The notes: generated from the letters alone by a model not told the origin. A stretch of 64,000 nt of DNA from Streptantibioticus silvisoli (GCF_027947535.2 NZ_JAAGKO020000013.1:62001-126000), one strand, 5' to 3'; shown: positions 1-8,803, counted from the first letter of the stretch. Numbers and translations are program-made.

Positions 1-2
1 GG

Positions 3-107
3 CCGCTGCGGGAGAACTACCTCGTCAGCTCCCACGAGACCCCCGACCCCTCCGCCTGGCGCACCGAGATCGGCTGGCCCGTCTTCCGTACCGGCCCCGG
101 CGACTGA
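3..107 (+). CDS. C-terminal end of an unidentified protein (partial)
   Basis: An open frame enters from the left edge and stops at 105-107, leaving 34 residues that end in WPVFRTGPGD. Codon third positions are almost all G or C, as in the neighbouring genes, so this is probably a real 3' end. Nothing in it identifies a family. It reads in the same direction as the AlkD-like gene 131 bases downstream. Confidence 0.5.
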   Translation, partial: PLRENYLVSSHETPDPSAWRTEIGWPVFRTGPGD

Positions 108-238
108 CGACACGAGCCCCTCGGCGGCCCGGCCGCGAACAACGCTCCCGCGTCCGCAACCGCCCCCACCCGACGCGCAACGGCACCGCCCACGTCCTCC
201 GCAACACCGCCCCCGCACACCCCCGTTGGAGCCATCCC

Positions 239-1360
239 GTGCCCACCGCCGACGAACTGCTCAGCGCCGCGACCGTCCGTACCCTGCGCGACAGCGTCGC
301 CCTCGCCGCCCCCGGCAGCACCCCGACCGCGCTGCGGCACGCCGCCGGGGCCCTCGACGGCCTCGGACTCGCCGAACGGGTCCGGCTGGTCCGTGACGCG
401 ACCCTGGCCGACCTGCCCGCCGACTGGCCCGGCTTCGCCGCTGTCGTGCGGACCGCCCTGGAGCAGGAGGCGTTCAGCGGCTGGCTGATCTGGCCGGTCG
501 GCGAGGCGGTGGCGGACCGCGCGCTGTCGTCGGGCCGCACCGCCGACTTCGACGCGGGACTGGAACTGCTGACCGCCCTGACGCCCAGGCTGACCTGCGA
601 GTTCGCCATCCGGTCCTTCCTCGCCGCCGACCTGGACCGCACCCTGGCCGCCGTCCGGTCCTGGACCGGGCGGCCGGACGCGGCCGTGCGCCGGCTGGCC
701 AGCGAGGGCACCCGGCCGCGGCTGCCGTGGGGCCGCCGGGTCCGCGGCCTGCTGGAACGTCCCGGCGTCACCCTGCCCGTCCTCGACGCGCTCTACCGCG
801 ACCCCTCCGAGGACGTGCGCAGGTCCGTCGCCAACCACCTCAACGACGTCAGCCACGCCACCCCCGCCCTGGCCACCGACGCCGCCGCCCGCTGGACCGC
901 CGCGCCCGACGCGCACACCCCCGCCCTCGTGCGCCGCGCCCTGCGCACCCTGATCAAGCAGGGCGACCCGGCTGCCCTGCTGGCCCAGGGGTTCGGGCCG
1001 CCGGACGACATCGAGGTCACCGGTCCCGTGCTGGCCGCCGACGTCGTCGAGCACGGCGGCACCCTCAGCTTCGAAGCCACCCTCCGCAACGGCGGCACCC
1101 GCCCGGTCACCCTCGCCGTCGACTACGTCGTCCACCACCGCAAGGCCAACGGCACCACCACACCGAAGGTCTTCAAGCTCACCACCCGCACCCTCGCCCC
1201 CGGCGCCGCCACCACCGTCGGCCGCACCCACTCCTTCCGCCCGATCACCACGCGCGCCTACCACCCCGGCGAACACGCCCTGGAGCTCCAGGTCAACGGC
1301 GTACGCTCCGGCCGCCGCGCCTTCCTGCTCACCGGCCCGGCCGACCCCGCCACGGGGTGA
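239..1360 (+). CDS. DNA alkylation repair (AlkD-like) HEAT-repeat protein
   Basis: This 373-residue protein resembles the AlkD-like family of DNA alkylation repair enzymes, which wrap alkylated DNA in HEAT repeats and remove the damaged base. The visible family hallmark is the repeat around residues 180-215, containing VRRSVANHLNDVS, a typical HEAT signature of this family. The last ~110 residues look like a beta-rich extension (VLAADVVEHGGTLSFEATLR) seen in actinobacterial members. The GTG start at 239 follows a GGAG about 8 bases upstream. The glycosylase activity is inferred from the family; no catalytic residue was checked by alignment. Confidence 0.8.
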   Translation: MPTADELLSAATVRTLRDSVALAAPGSTPTALRHAAGALDGLGLAERVRLVRDATLADLPADWPGFAAVVRTALEQEAFSGWLIWPVGEAVADRALSSGRTADFDAGLELLTALTPRLTCEFAIRSFLAADLDRTLAAVRSWTGRPDAAVRRLASEGTRPRLPWGRRVRGLLERPGVTLPVLDALYRDPSEDVRRSVANHLNDVSHATPALATDAAARWTAAPDAHTPALVRRALRTLIKQGDPAALLAQGFGPPDDIEVTGPVLAADVVEHGGTLSFEATLRNGGTRPVTLAVDYVVHHRKANGTTTPKVFKLTTRTLAPGAATTVGRTHSFRPITTRAYHPGEHALELQVNGVRSGRRAFLLTGPADPATG

Positions 1361-1498
1361 CCGCCGCGCGGCGCCCGAACCCGCTACGGACCGATCCCCG
1401 CCGCGCGGCCCGCTGATCCGGGTACCGGCCGACCGCCGCCGCGCGGCGCCCCCCTCACCGCCCGCCCGGCCACGACGCAACCGCCGTGCGGCGCCCCC

Positions 1499-2347
1499 TC
1501 ACCACCCGCCGGCCACGACCGCGCCCCTGGCCGCGACCGCGCCCCCGCGTACGACGCCCACCTCGCTCACCCCGCCCGCCACCGCACCGGGGAAGCCGGC
1601 GGTGTGCCAGACCGCGCCGGCGGCCGTCACCGCGAGCACCTCGTGGCCGTCGAACGACGCCGCGCGTTCGCGTGCGCCGTCTCCCATGGCAAACAGCGCC
1701 GTCGCCAGTACGTCCGTCCGCGCCAGCCGGCGCCCGGTCACCGTGACCGACGCCAGCGCGGTGGCCGGCCGGCCGGTGTGCGGGTCGGTGATGTGGGCGC
1801 CGCGTTCCGCCGTCCCGGAGGTGGCCACCGCCAGGTCGCGGCCCTCGACGACGGTCAGCAGCGCCCCGGGCTCCAGCGGATGCGCCACCCCCACCCGCCA
1901 CGGCACCCCCTGCGCCGCCTCACCGCGCAGCTGGAGGTCCCCGCCGCCGTTGACGCAGCAGTTGCGGGCGCCCGCCGCGTGCAGCAGGTCCGACGCCCGT
2001 TCCACCGCCCACCCCTTGACCAGCCCCGACGGGTCCAGCCGGCCGGCGGCGGTGTGGCTGAACCAGCCGCCGGTCTCCCGCCGCGCCCGCGCGCACCGCG
2101 CCAGGACCCGCGCCACCTCGGCACCGCAGTCGGCCACCGTCACCTCCCCGCGCCCCAGCCGGCTGATCGCCGAGTCCGCCCGGTAGGTGGAGAACACCGC
2201 GTCCACCCGGTGCAGTAACGCCACCGCCTCGTCCAGCGCCGCCCGCACCCCGTCCCCGTACGGCGGCCGCACGTCGAAGGAGAAGACGGTCCCCATCACG
2301 TGCTCCACGTGCCGGATCGCGCCCGCCCGGTGCCCGGCGTCAGCCAT
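1499..2347 (-). CDS. apbE: ApbE-type FAD:protein FMN transferase
   Basis: ApbE enzymes transfer FMN from FAD onto a Ser/Thr of an exported or membrane acceptor protein. The 282-residue product shows the family features in order: HVMGTVFSFDV near the N-terminus, the FSTYRADSAISRL segment, GRLDPSGLVKGWAVERA, VNGGGDLQLRG, and the C-terminal ITDPHTGRP plus ARTDVLATALFAMG metal/FAD-binding elements. Its start overlaps the stop of the FMN-binding gene by 8 bases, so acceptor and transferase are translationally coupled. The C-terminal ~25 residues are Ala/Gly/Val rich and may be variable. Confidence 0.92.
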   Translation of the reverse strand: MADAGHRAGAIRHVEHVMGTVFSFDVRPPYGDGVRAALDEAVALLHRVDAVFSTYRADSAISRLGRGEVTVADCGAEVARVLARCARARRETGGWFSHTAAGRLDPSGLVKGWAVERASDLLHAAGARNCCVNGGGDLQLRGEAAQGVPWRVGVAHPLEPGALLTVVEGRDLAVATSGTAERGAHITDPHTGRPATALASVTVTGRRLARTDVLATALFAMGDGARERAASFDGHEVLAVTAAGAVWHTAGFPGAVAGGVSEVGVVRGGAVAARGAVVAGGW

Positions 2348-2762
2348 CGGCCCGGTCCAGCGCGCTCTGCAACGAGTCGATGTACCCCTGACTGGTGTAA
2401 CTCGCCCCGGACACCGCGTCGATGCGCGCGCTGTCCGCCCCGATCGCCTCCCGGGCCAGCCGCGGCACCGCGTACCCGGCGATCTGCTGGTCCCGCCCGG
2501 TCCCCGACGGCACCTGGATCACCCGCACCGCCACCAGCCGCCCGCCGCGCACCACCGCCGCCACCCGCACCGGACCGTACGGCGTCCGCACCGCCGCCCC
2601 GGTGAACGTCCCGTCCCTCGGCGGCCCCGCCGCCCGTCCCGGCGACGACGCCCCCGGCACCGGCGGCACGCTCAGCAGCACCGTGCTGTGGTGCGGTTTC
2701 AACGACAGCAGCACCACCACACCGGCGGTGGTCAGGACAGCGGTGGACACGGCACGGCGCAC
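2340..2762 (-). CDS. FMN-binding domain protein, likely ApbE substrate
   Basis: A 140-residue protein with an N-terminal membrane anchor (residues 5-21, TAVLTTAGVVVLLSL) and an FMN-binding domain of the NqrC/RnfG type at about 48-138. The flavinylation motif SGASYTS is at 118-124; in known members the hydroxyl residue ending the SGA(S/T) element carries covalent FMN. The start is GTG, preceded by GAGGAG at a good distance. It sits between the ferric-reductase-like gene and apbE, which suggests it shuttles electrons outside the membrane. The electron acceptor is unknown. Confidence 0.9.
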   Translation of the reverse strand: MRRAVSTAVLTTAGVVVLLSLKPHHSTVLLSVPPVPGASSPGRAAGPPRDGTFTGAAVRTPYGPVRVAAVVRGGRLVAVRVIQVPSGTGRDQQIAGYAVPRLAREAIGADSARIDAVSGASYTSQGYIDSLQSALDRADG

Positions 2763-2835
2763 AGACGGCTCCTCGGGGAGAAGGCAGGGGAACGGACCGT
2801 AAAAAAGGGGGGAACGCGCGACCGCGGGCGGCCGG

Positions 2836-4218
2836 TCAGAAGGTGAACGACTCGTGGTGCACGCGGCCGCGCGGCACCCCGGCCCGCAGCACCGCCCGGC
2901 GCGCGGCGTCCGTCATGCCCGGCGGGCCGCACAGGTAGACGTCCCGGGCCGCCAGGTCCGGCACCAGCCGCACCAGCGCCCGCGCCGTCAGCGGCACGGC
3001 GTCCGGCGCGTCCCCGGCCGCGTAGTGCACCGCCCGGTCCGACCGGGCCGCTATCGCGTCCAGCTCCGCGCACAGCACCAGCTCCGCCGCCCGCCGCACC
3101 CGGTAGACCAGCACCACGTCACCCGGCAACGTCTCGAACAGCGTCCGCAACGGCGTGATCCCCACCCCGCCCGCCACCAGCAGCGTCCCCGCCGCCCGCG
3201 CGGCGTCCGCGGTCAGACCGCCGTACGGCCCCTCCGCCCATACCCGCGTCCCCGGCGCCACCGCGGCCAGCGCCGCGCTGTGACCGCCGGACGCCTTCAC
3301 GGTGATCCGCAGCGACCGGCCGTCCGGCGGCGCCGACAGCGAGTACGGATTCGCCGCCCACCACAGGCCCGGCGCCAGGAACCGCCAGCGGAAGAACTGC
3401 CCCGGCAGCGCCCCGAGCCGGTCCAGCCGCCGCCCGGTCACCAGCACCGACACCACCCCCGGGCCCTCCCGGCGTACCTCCGCCACCCGCAGCCGGTGCC
3501 GCAGCGCCGACCGTACCGGTGCCACGAAGCGGTACCGCACCAGCACCGCCGCCGCCCCGAAGTACAGCGCGTACCAAGCCAGTTGGACCGGCCGGTGCGC
3601 CATGAAGTCGGCGCCGTCCGACAGTTGGTGACCGAAGACGAGGAAGAACGCCAGATACGTCGCCGCGTGCAGCAGATGCCACGTCTCGTACCGCAGCCGC
3701 CGCCTCGCCACCCGCGCCGAGACCACCCCGGTCGCCAGCAGCAGCAGGAACCCGGCCGTCCCCGTCAGCAGGTCCGGATACGTCCACACCAGCGTCCACG
3801 CCTGCGCCACCGGCCCGGCGTGCGCCGACAGCGCGTACCCCCAGACGATCAGCAGCACGTGCGCCGACGCCAGCACCACCACGTACCGCCCGCCCGACGC
3901 GTGCCAGCGTGCCAGCCGGTCCGTACCGGCGTACCGGTCGAGCAGCGGCACCCGGGCCATCAGCACCAGCAGCACCGCGCACCCGTAGCCCGCCAGCAGC
4001 CCGCAGATCCGCCCGGCCCCGGTGAACCAGCCCGACGCCCCCACCACCGAGGAGGTGTCCACCCACCACAGCCCCAGCACCCCGGCCGCCCCGGCGCCCA
4101 CCAGCACGCCCGCGGCCACCGGCACCAGCCGCACGACGGAGGGCGGCAGCACCACGGCACGGCGGCGGACCGGAAAACGGGTGGTCACCGGGTTGTTCTG
4201 CGATCGCGGGACGGCCAT
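2836..4218 (-). CDS. ferric-reductase-like transmembrane oxidoreductase
   Basis: A 460-residue flavocytochrome-like protein. The N-terminal half (about 25-225) has six hydrophobic segments with histidines in the ferric-reductase transmembrane domain (for example WHASGGRYVVVLASAHVLL and LRYETWHLLHAATYLAFFLVFGHQ), which in the family ligate heme. The C-terminal half is an FNR-type module: an FAD-binding barrel (GQFFRWRFL...NPYSLSAPP) and an NAD(P)-binding lobe (GGVGITPLRTLFE and, at the end, YLCGPPGMTD). It probably moves electrons from NAD(P)H across the membrane to the FMN-binding protein 73 bases downstream. Confidence 0.9.
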   Translation of the reverse strand: MAVPRSQNNPVTTRFPVRRRAVVLPPSVVRLVPVAAGVLVGAGAAGVLGLWWVDTSSVVGASGWFTGAGRICGLLAGYGCAVLLVLMARVPLLDRYAGTDRLARWHASGGRYVVVLASAHVLLIVWGYALSAHAGPVAQAWTLVWTYPDLLTGTAGFLLLLATGVVSARVARRRLRYETWHLLHAATYLAFFLVFGHQLSDGADFMAHRPVQLAWYALYFGAAAVLVRYRFVAPVRSALRHRLRVAEVRREGPGVVSVLVTGRRLDRLGALPGQFFRWRFLAPGLWWAANPYSLSAPPDGRSLRITVKASGGHSAALAAVAPGTRVWAEGPYGGLTADAARAAGTLLVAGGVGITPLRTLFETLPGDVVLVYRVRRAAELVLCAELDAIAARSDRAVHYAAGDAPDAVPLTARALVRLVPDLAARDVYLCGPPGMTDAARRAVLRAGVPRGRVHHESFTF

Positions 4219-4339
4219 GCCGCCAGCGTCGCCGACCCACTTCTGAGCACCCTCTCAACATCCGCCGCGCGACACCTCTCAGCGCCGATTCAGAGGGAAC
4301 TCATAGCCCCCCTGGCTTCTTCGCCCTCCGGGGCGGGGG
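4219..4339. promoter_or_regulatory. divergent promoter region of flavin cassette and two-component system
   Basis: These 121 bases separate the ferric-reductase-like gene from the OmpR/kinase pair. They hold two direct copies of CCTCTCA (4251-4257 and 4275-4281), and the second forms an imperfect inverted repeat with TCAGAGG at 4290-4296. Repeated heptamers between a response regulator gene and its presumed target are a plausible binding site for that regulator. This is inferred from position and symmetry only. Confidence 0.4.
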
Positions 4340-5086
4340 ATGCTTGACGTCATCATGGAACGACCGCTCACCTCCACCGGCCTGCGACGACCCGACGGCA
4401 CCCCCGTGCGCGTCCTGGTCGTCGACGACGAACCCGACCTCACCGACGTGCTGTCGGGGGTCCTGCGGTACGAGGGCTGGACGGTGCGCACGGCGGCCAC
4501 CGGAGCCGCCGCCCGCGTCCAGGCGCGCGACCTGCGGCCGGACGCCATCGTTCTGGACTGGATGCTCCCCGACACCGACGGCATCACGCTGCTGCGCGAA
4601 CTGCGCGACACCCTGCCCGGCGTCTGCGTGCTGTTCCTCACCGCCCGCGACGCCGTCGAGGACCGCATCGCCGGCATCACCGCGGGCGGCGACGACTACG
4701 TCACCAAGCCGTTCAGCCTGGAGGAGGTCGTCGCCCGGCTGCGCGGACTGCTGCGCCGGGCCGGCATGGCCCGCGACCCCGGCGGCGCCGCGCTGTCCTT
4801 CGCCGACCTGGTGATGGAGGAGGAGGCCCGCGAGGTCACCCGCGGCGGCACCGTGCTGGAACTGTCGCCCACCGAGTTCGAACTCCTGCGCTACCTGATG
4901 CGCAACCCGCGCCGCGTGCTGTCCAAGGCGCAGATCCTCGACCGGGTCTGGAGCTACGACTTCGGCGGCCAGGCCCACGTCGTCGAGCTGTACATCTCCT
5001 ACCTGCGCAAGAAGATCGACGCCGGCCGCGTGCCGCTGATCCACACCGTGCGCGGCGCCGGATACGTCCTGAAGGAACCCCGGTGA
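4340..5086 (+). CDS. OmpR/PhoB-family response regulator
   Basis: A 248-residue DNA-binding response regulator. The receiver domain spans about 23-140 with acidic pocket DDE at 29-31, phospho-acceptor Asp73 in VLDWMLPDTDG, and the conserved Thr and Lys in FLTARD and VTKPF. A winged-helix DNA-binding domain follows (about 150-246: LSPTEFELLRYLMRNPRRVLS, then VVELYISYLRKKID). The start could be ATG 4340 or ATG 4355. The kinase gene overlaps its stop by four bases. It probably controls the adjacent flavin redox genes. Confidence 0.93.
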   Translation: MLDVIMERPLTSTGLRRPDGTPVRVLVVDDEPDLTDVLSGVLRYEGWTVRTAATGAAARVQARDLRPDAIVLDWMLPDTDGITLLRELRDTLPGVCVLFLTARDAVEDRIAGITAGGDDYVTKPFSLEEVVARLRGLLRRAGMARDPGGAALSFADLVMEEEAREVTRGGTVLELSPTEFELLRYLMRNPRRVLSKAQILDRVWSYDFGGQAHVVELYISYLRKKIDAGRVPLIHTVRGAGYVLKEPR

Positions 5087-6552
5087 TCCGGCCGCCGCTG
5101 CCCCGCACCCTGCGGGCCCGGCTCACCGCCGGACTCGTCACCCTGCTCGCGCTGGCCTGCGCGACCGTCGGCGTCGTCACCGTCTTCTCGCTGGAGGGCT
5201 TCCTGGTCCGCCAGCTGGACCAGAACCTGACCGCCGACCACGGCCGCTTCGCCGACAGCCTCGAACACGAGTCGCCCCCCGACACCGACAGCGTCGGCGA
5301 CACCCGCGGCCAGGCCGACCGCACCCTCGGCGCCCGCCTGCTGCCCGGCACCCCGCCCCGGGCCGCCCTGGTCCGCGACACCCGTGACACGCTCCTGCCG
5401 CTGACCGCGCACGACCGCCGCGTGCTGGCCGCCGTCCCCGTCGACGGCACCGGCCACCGCGTCGAGCTGTCCACCATCGGCGCCTACCAGGTCCTCGCGA
5501 TACCCGGCGACGACGGCGACACCCTCGTCACCGGCCTGCCCCTGCACCCCGTGATGGACACCGTGCACCGCCTGGAGGCCGTCGAGGCCGTCGTCTTCGG
5601 CGGCGCCCTGCTGGTCACCGGCGTCGCCGCGGCCGGCTGGGTCACCCTGTCGCTGCGCCCGCTGCGCCGGGTCACCCGCACCGCGGCCGGCGTCGCCGAA
5701 CTCCCGCTCGCCAGCGGCCGGGTCGCCATGCCCGCCCCGGTGCCCGACACCGACCCGCGCACCGAGGTCGGCCAGGTCGGCGCCGCCGTCAACCGCATGC
5801 TCGGCCACGTCGGCGACGCCCTCGCCCGCCGGCACGCCGTCCAGGAACGCCTGCGGCAGTTCGCAGCCGACGCCAGCCACGAACTGCGCACCCCGGTCGC
5901 CACCGTCCGCGGCCACGCCGAACTCGCCCTGCGCCACCCCGGCCCGCTGCCCGACGAGGTACGGCACGCGCTGGAACGCATCGGCGCCGAGTCCCGCCGG
6001 ATGAGCGCCCTGGTCGACGACCTGCTGCTGCTGGCCCGCCTCGACGCCGGCCGCCCGCTGGCCCGCGAGCCGGTCGACCTGACCCGGCTCGCCCTCGACG
6101 CCGGCCTCGACGCCCGCGCCACCGGCCCCGGCCACCGCTGGACGCTCGACCTGCCGCCGGACGCCGTCACGGTCACCGGCGACGAACACCGCCTCCAGCA
6201 GGTCGTCACCAACCTCCTGACCAACGCCCGCGTCCACACCCCGCCCGGCACCGCCGTCACGCTGCGCGTCGCCGAGAGCGCGACCACCGTCGAACTCACC
6301 GTCCGCGACGACGGCCCCGGCATACCGCAGGCCATCCGCTCCGACATCTTCGACCGCTTCGTCCGCGCCGACCACGGCCGCTCCCGCGCGGCCGGCGGCA
6401 CCGGCCTGGGCCTGGCCATCGTCGCCGCCGTCGTCGCCGCGCACGACGGCACGATCGACCTCACCGGCGAGCCCGGCCACACCGCGTTCCACGTCGTCCT
6501 GCCCCGCGACCGCCCGTCGGCACCGCGGGGGGAGGGGCCGTGCGATGCGTGA
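5083..6552 (+). CDS. sensor histidine kinase, HAMP/HisKA/HATPase type
   Basis: A 489-residue membrane kinase paired with the upstream response regulator (GTGA overlap). It has one transmembrane helix near 15-36, an extracytoplasmic sensor loop to about 165, a second helix at 168-190, and a HAMP region. Then come the phospho-acceptor box DASHELRTPVATVRGH with His266 and an ATP-binding domain carrying N, G1 and G2 boxes (NLLTNARVH, DDGPGI, GGTGLGLAIV). The signal is unknown; the neighbouring flavin-based redox cassette suggests a redox or metal cue (inference). Confidence 0.93.
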   Translation: MIRPPLPRTLRARLTAGLVTLLALACATVGVVTVFSLEGFLVRQLDQNLTADHGRFADSLEHESPPDTDSVGDTRGQADRTLGARLLPGTPPRAALVRDTRDTLLPLTAHDRRVLAAVPVDGTGHRVELSTIGAYQVLAIPGDDGDTLVTGLPLHPVMDTVHRLEAVEAVVFGGALLVTGVAAAGWVTLSLRPLRRVTRTAAGVAELPLASGRVAMPAPVPDTDPRTEVGQVGAAVNRMLGHVGDALARRHAVQERLRQFAADASHELRTPVATVRGHAELALRHPGPLPDEVRHALERIGAESRRMSALVDDLLLLARLDAGRPLAREPVDLTRLALDAGLDARATGPGHRWTLDLPPDAVTVTGDEHRLQQVVTNLLTNARVHTPPGTAVTLRVAESATTVELTVRDDGPGIPQAIRSDIFDRFVRADHGRSRAAGGTGLGLAIVAAVVAAHDGTIDLTGEPGHTAFHVVLPRDRPSAPRGEGPCDA

Positions 6553-7015
6553 TGTGTGCGGGGTGGGGGCGCGGGGGCCGGGGGAGTGGTTGGCCGGGGC
6601 GCGGGTGCTTGGGGTGTGGGTGCTTGGGGTGCGGGTGCCTACGGCGCGGGTGCTTGGGGTGCGGTGGGGGAGCGGGGTGCGGGGGAGGGGGCCGGTGTGG
6701 TGGGTGCCGGTGATGCGGGGGAGGGTGCCGGCGCGGGGGAGGGTGCCGGCGTGGGGGAGGGTGCCGGCGCGGAGCCGGTCCGATCATCACCAGTTCCGAT
6801 CGTCAGTGGTAAGACCGCCAACTGTTCCCGCCCGTTGCCGTTCCGATCATCGCTAGTCCTACCGCCACCAGTCCTACCGCCAACGTTCCGTCCGTCACCG
6901 TTCCGTCCGTCATCGTCCGTCACCGTTCGACCGTCAAACCGTTCCGATCACCGCGGTTGCGACACCGCCGTTGCGACACCGCTTTTCCGATCATCAACGT
7001 CCCGTGGAGAGAGCC
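6553..7015. repeat. gene-free repeat region with TTCCGATCATC-type motifs
   Basis: No credible gene lies here. The left part is G-rich degenerate repeat, including three exact-length 18-base units (consensus GAGGGTGCCGGCGNGGGG) at 6721-6774. The right part, just before the next gene, carries recurring copies of TTCCGATCATC or close variants at 6779, 6794, 6841, 6942 and 6985, interspersed with TTCCGTCCGTC. The copies are irregularly spaced but all on the same strand, so they may be a regulator-binding array or a decaying repeat. Confidence 0.5.
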
Positions 7016-7807
7016 ATGTCCGCCGAGACCGTCCGTCCCGTCGACGCGCGCCCCGATACCGTGATCCGCCTGCGGCTGAACAAGGTCCCCGAGGTCACCG
7101 CCTGGTTCTGGATCATCAAGGTCCTGACCACCGGCATGGGTGAGTCGACCTCCGACTTCCTCGCCCAGCGCCTCGGCCCGATCCCCGCCGTCGGCCTGGC
7201 GGGCGTCGTCCTGGCCTTCTTCCTGGTCGCCCAGCTGGTCGTGCGCCGCCACATCACCTGGCTGTACTGGACGACGGTCGTCATGGTCAGCGTCTTCGGC
7301 ACCATGGCCGCCGACGTCCTGCACGTCGGCCTCGGAGTGCCCTACGCGCTGTCCACCACGCTCTACGCGGTGGTCCTCGCCGTGATCTTCGGCGCCTGGT
7401 ACGCGGTCGAGGGCACCCTGTCGATCCACAGCATCCGCACGGTCCGCCGCGAGATCTTCTACTGGGCCACCGTCATGGCCACCTTCGCCCTCGGCACCGC
7501 CACCGGCGACCTGACCGCCTCCAGCCTGCACCTGGGCTACCTGACGTCCGGCATCGCCTTCGCCGTGCTGATCGCGCTGCCCGCCGTCGCCCACCGCTGG
7601 GCCGGCCTCAACGCGGTCTTCGCCTTCTGGTTCGCCTACGTCGTCACCCGCCCGCTCGGCGCCTCCTTCGCCGACTGGGGTGCGGTCTCCACCGGCCGCG
7701 GCGGCCTCGGCTTCGGCACCGAGGCGGTCAGCATCGCCCTGGCGCTCGTCATCGCCTGCCTGGTCGGCGTCATGTCCCTGACCCGCCAGGGCCGCTCGGC
7801 TGCCTGA
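7016..7807 (+). CDS. COG4705-like multi-pass membrane protein
   Basis: A 263-residue integral membrane protein with roughly eight hydrophobic segments. It resembles the COG4705 family of uncharacterised membrane proteins, recognisable by KVPEVTAWFWIIKVLTTGMG at the N-terminus and repeated ATVMATFALGTATGDL-type motifs. The ATG at 7016 is preceded by GGAGAGAG; the open frame extends upstream into repeat DNA, so the internal ATG is preferred. Function is unknown. No partner gene lies in the same operon. Confidence 0.8.
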   Translation: MSAETVRPVDARPDTVIRLRLNKVPEVTAWFWIIKVLTTGMGESTSDFLAQRLGPIPAVGLAGVVLAFFLVAQLVVRRHITWLYWTTVVMVSVFGTMAADVLHVGLGVPYALSTTLYAVVLAVIFGAWYAVEGTLSIHSIRTVRREIFYWATVMATFALGTATGDLTASSLHLGYLTSGIAFAVLIALPAVAHRWAGLNAVFAFWFAYVVTRPLGASFADWGAVSTGRGGLGFGTEAVSIALALVIACLVGVMSLTRQGRSAA

Positions 7808-8056
7808 GGTTGCTTGGTGGGGTGAGGTCGCTCCGCGGGGTGGGGTTGCTCCGCGCGGTGAGGTTGATCCGTGGGGCGGGTCGCTTCGTGGGGTGAGGTT
7901 GATCCGTGCGGTGAGGTCGCTCCGCGGGGCGGGTCGCTCCGTGGGGTGGGGTTGCTCCGTGCGGGAGGCCGCGCCGTCCGGTGGGGCCGACCCTGCGGTG
8001 AGGCCGCGCCGTCCGGGGAGGTCGCTCTTTGCGGTGAGCCCCGATCCATGCGGTGA

Positions 8057-8104
8057 GCGTGCCGCCGTCAGGATTCCGATGGACGGTTCCTGACGGCGGC
8101 ACGC
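8057..8104 (+). terminator. strong Rho-independent terminator
   Basis: A perfect 17-base-pair inverted repeat (8057-8073 with 8088-8104) with a 14-base loop is followed directly by TTTT at 8105-8108. It lies downstream of the COG4705-like gene and is the clearest intrinsic terminator in the window. Confidence 0.85.
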
Positions 8105-8406
8105 TTTTCGTTCGGGCGGCCGTGGGGTGCGGGGTCCGGGGGGTACGGGGCCGGGCAGGCGCTGCGGGGGTACGAGGGCCGCGCTGGCGTGGGGGCGCGG
8201 AGGCTCGCGGTGGGATTGCTTGCGGTGCGGTTGCTCTCGCGGTGCGGTGCGGTTGCTGACGGCGCCGGTGCGTGCGGTGGGGTTGCTGACGGCGCCGTGC
8301 GGGTGCGGGCGGTGGGGTTGCTTGCGGTGCCGTGGGGGCATGCGGTGCGGTTGCTTGCGGTGCGGTTGATTACGGCGCCGTGCGGGTGCGTGCGGTGGTG
8401 CGCCCC

Positions 8407-8459
8407 CCACGCGTCCCAGCGGGTGCTCCACGCGTCCCGGCGGATACCCCACGCGTCCC
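8407..8459. promoter_or_regulatory. three CCACGCGTCCC repeats at 21-base spacing upstream of pspC-like gene
   Basis: Copies begin at 8407, 8428 and 8449, exactly two helical turns apart. They lie 140-190 bases before the PspC start, with a TAGCCT hexamer near 8534 as a possible -10. This geometry fits cooperative binding of a regulator on one DNA face, although surrounding repeat DNA means chance cannot be excluded. Confidence 0.4.
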
Positions 8460-8596
8460 CTAAGGGTCCGACCCCGTCGAACGTGGGGGGCCGGTCACTC
8501 CTGCGGGGGACGGGGCCGGCGGCCTCGGCGTCCTAGCCTGGAAGTGCGGTGACCGGGTCCGGTCGGCGCGTGGGGTGAGCGTGGAAAGGACGTCTG

Positions 8597-8803
8597 ATGA
8601 GCACGAGCACACTGGTCCGTCCCCGGGAGGGCCGCATGATCGGGGGAGTCTGCGCGGGACTCGGCCGGCGCTACAACGTGTCGGCGACGAAGGTCCGCGT
8701 CATCTTCCTGCTGTCGTGCCTGCTGCCCGGGCCGCAGTTCCTGGTCTACCTGGCGCTGTGGGCCCTCATGCCGGCCGAACACCGGGGCATACCGGCCTGG
8801 TGA
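8597..8803 (+). CDS. PspC-domain small membrane protein
   Basis: A 68-residue protein consisting almost entirely of a PspC domain: LVRPREGRMIGGVCAGLGRRYNVSATKVRVIF followed by a hydrophobic helix (LLSCLLPGPQFLVYLALWALM). PspC proteins act in envelope-stress responses or are fused to sensor kinases; stand-alone short forms are common in Streptomyces. The ATG is preceded by GGAAAGGA. The length matches the minimal family form. Confidence 0.9.
   Translation: MSTSTLVRPREGRMIGGVCAGLGRRYNVSATKVRVIFLLSCLLPGPQFLVYLALWALMPAEHRGIPAW

Larger units (their letters stand above)
7808..8596. repeat. 789-base gene-free region of degenerate GC-rich repeats
   Basis: From 7808 to 8055 the sequence is built of degenerate ~20-base units around GGGTGAGGTTGCTCCGTG. 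A transcription terminator follows (annotated separately). From 8200 to 8400 there are further imperfect units around GCGGTTGCTGACGGCGCCG. At 8407-8459 three copies of CCACGCGTCCC lie exactly 21 bases apart. Reading frames through these repeats are fortuitous. Confidence 0.55.

Noticed and set aside
7808-8055. A CRISPR-like array
   Set aside because: Units are degenerate, spacers are not unique and of constant length, and no cas gene is present.
6920-8452. A 510-codon minus-strand frame through the repeats and the COG4705-like gene
   Set aside because: It spans repeat DNA, a strong terminator and a well-supported gene on the other strand.
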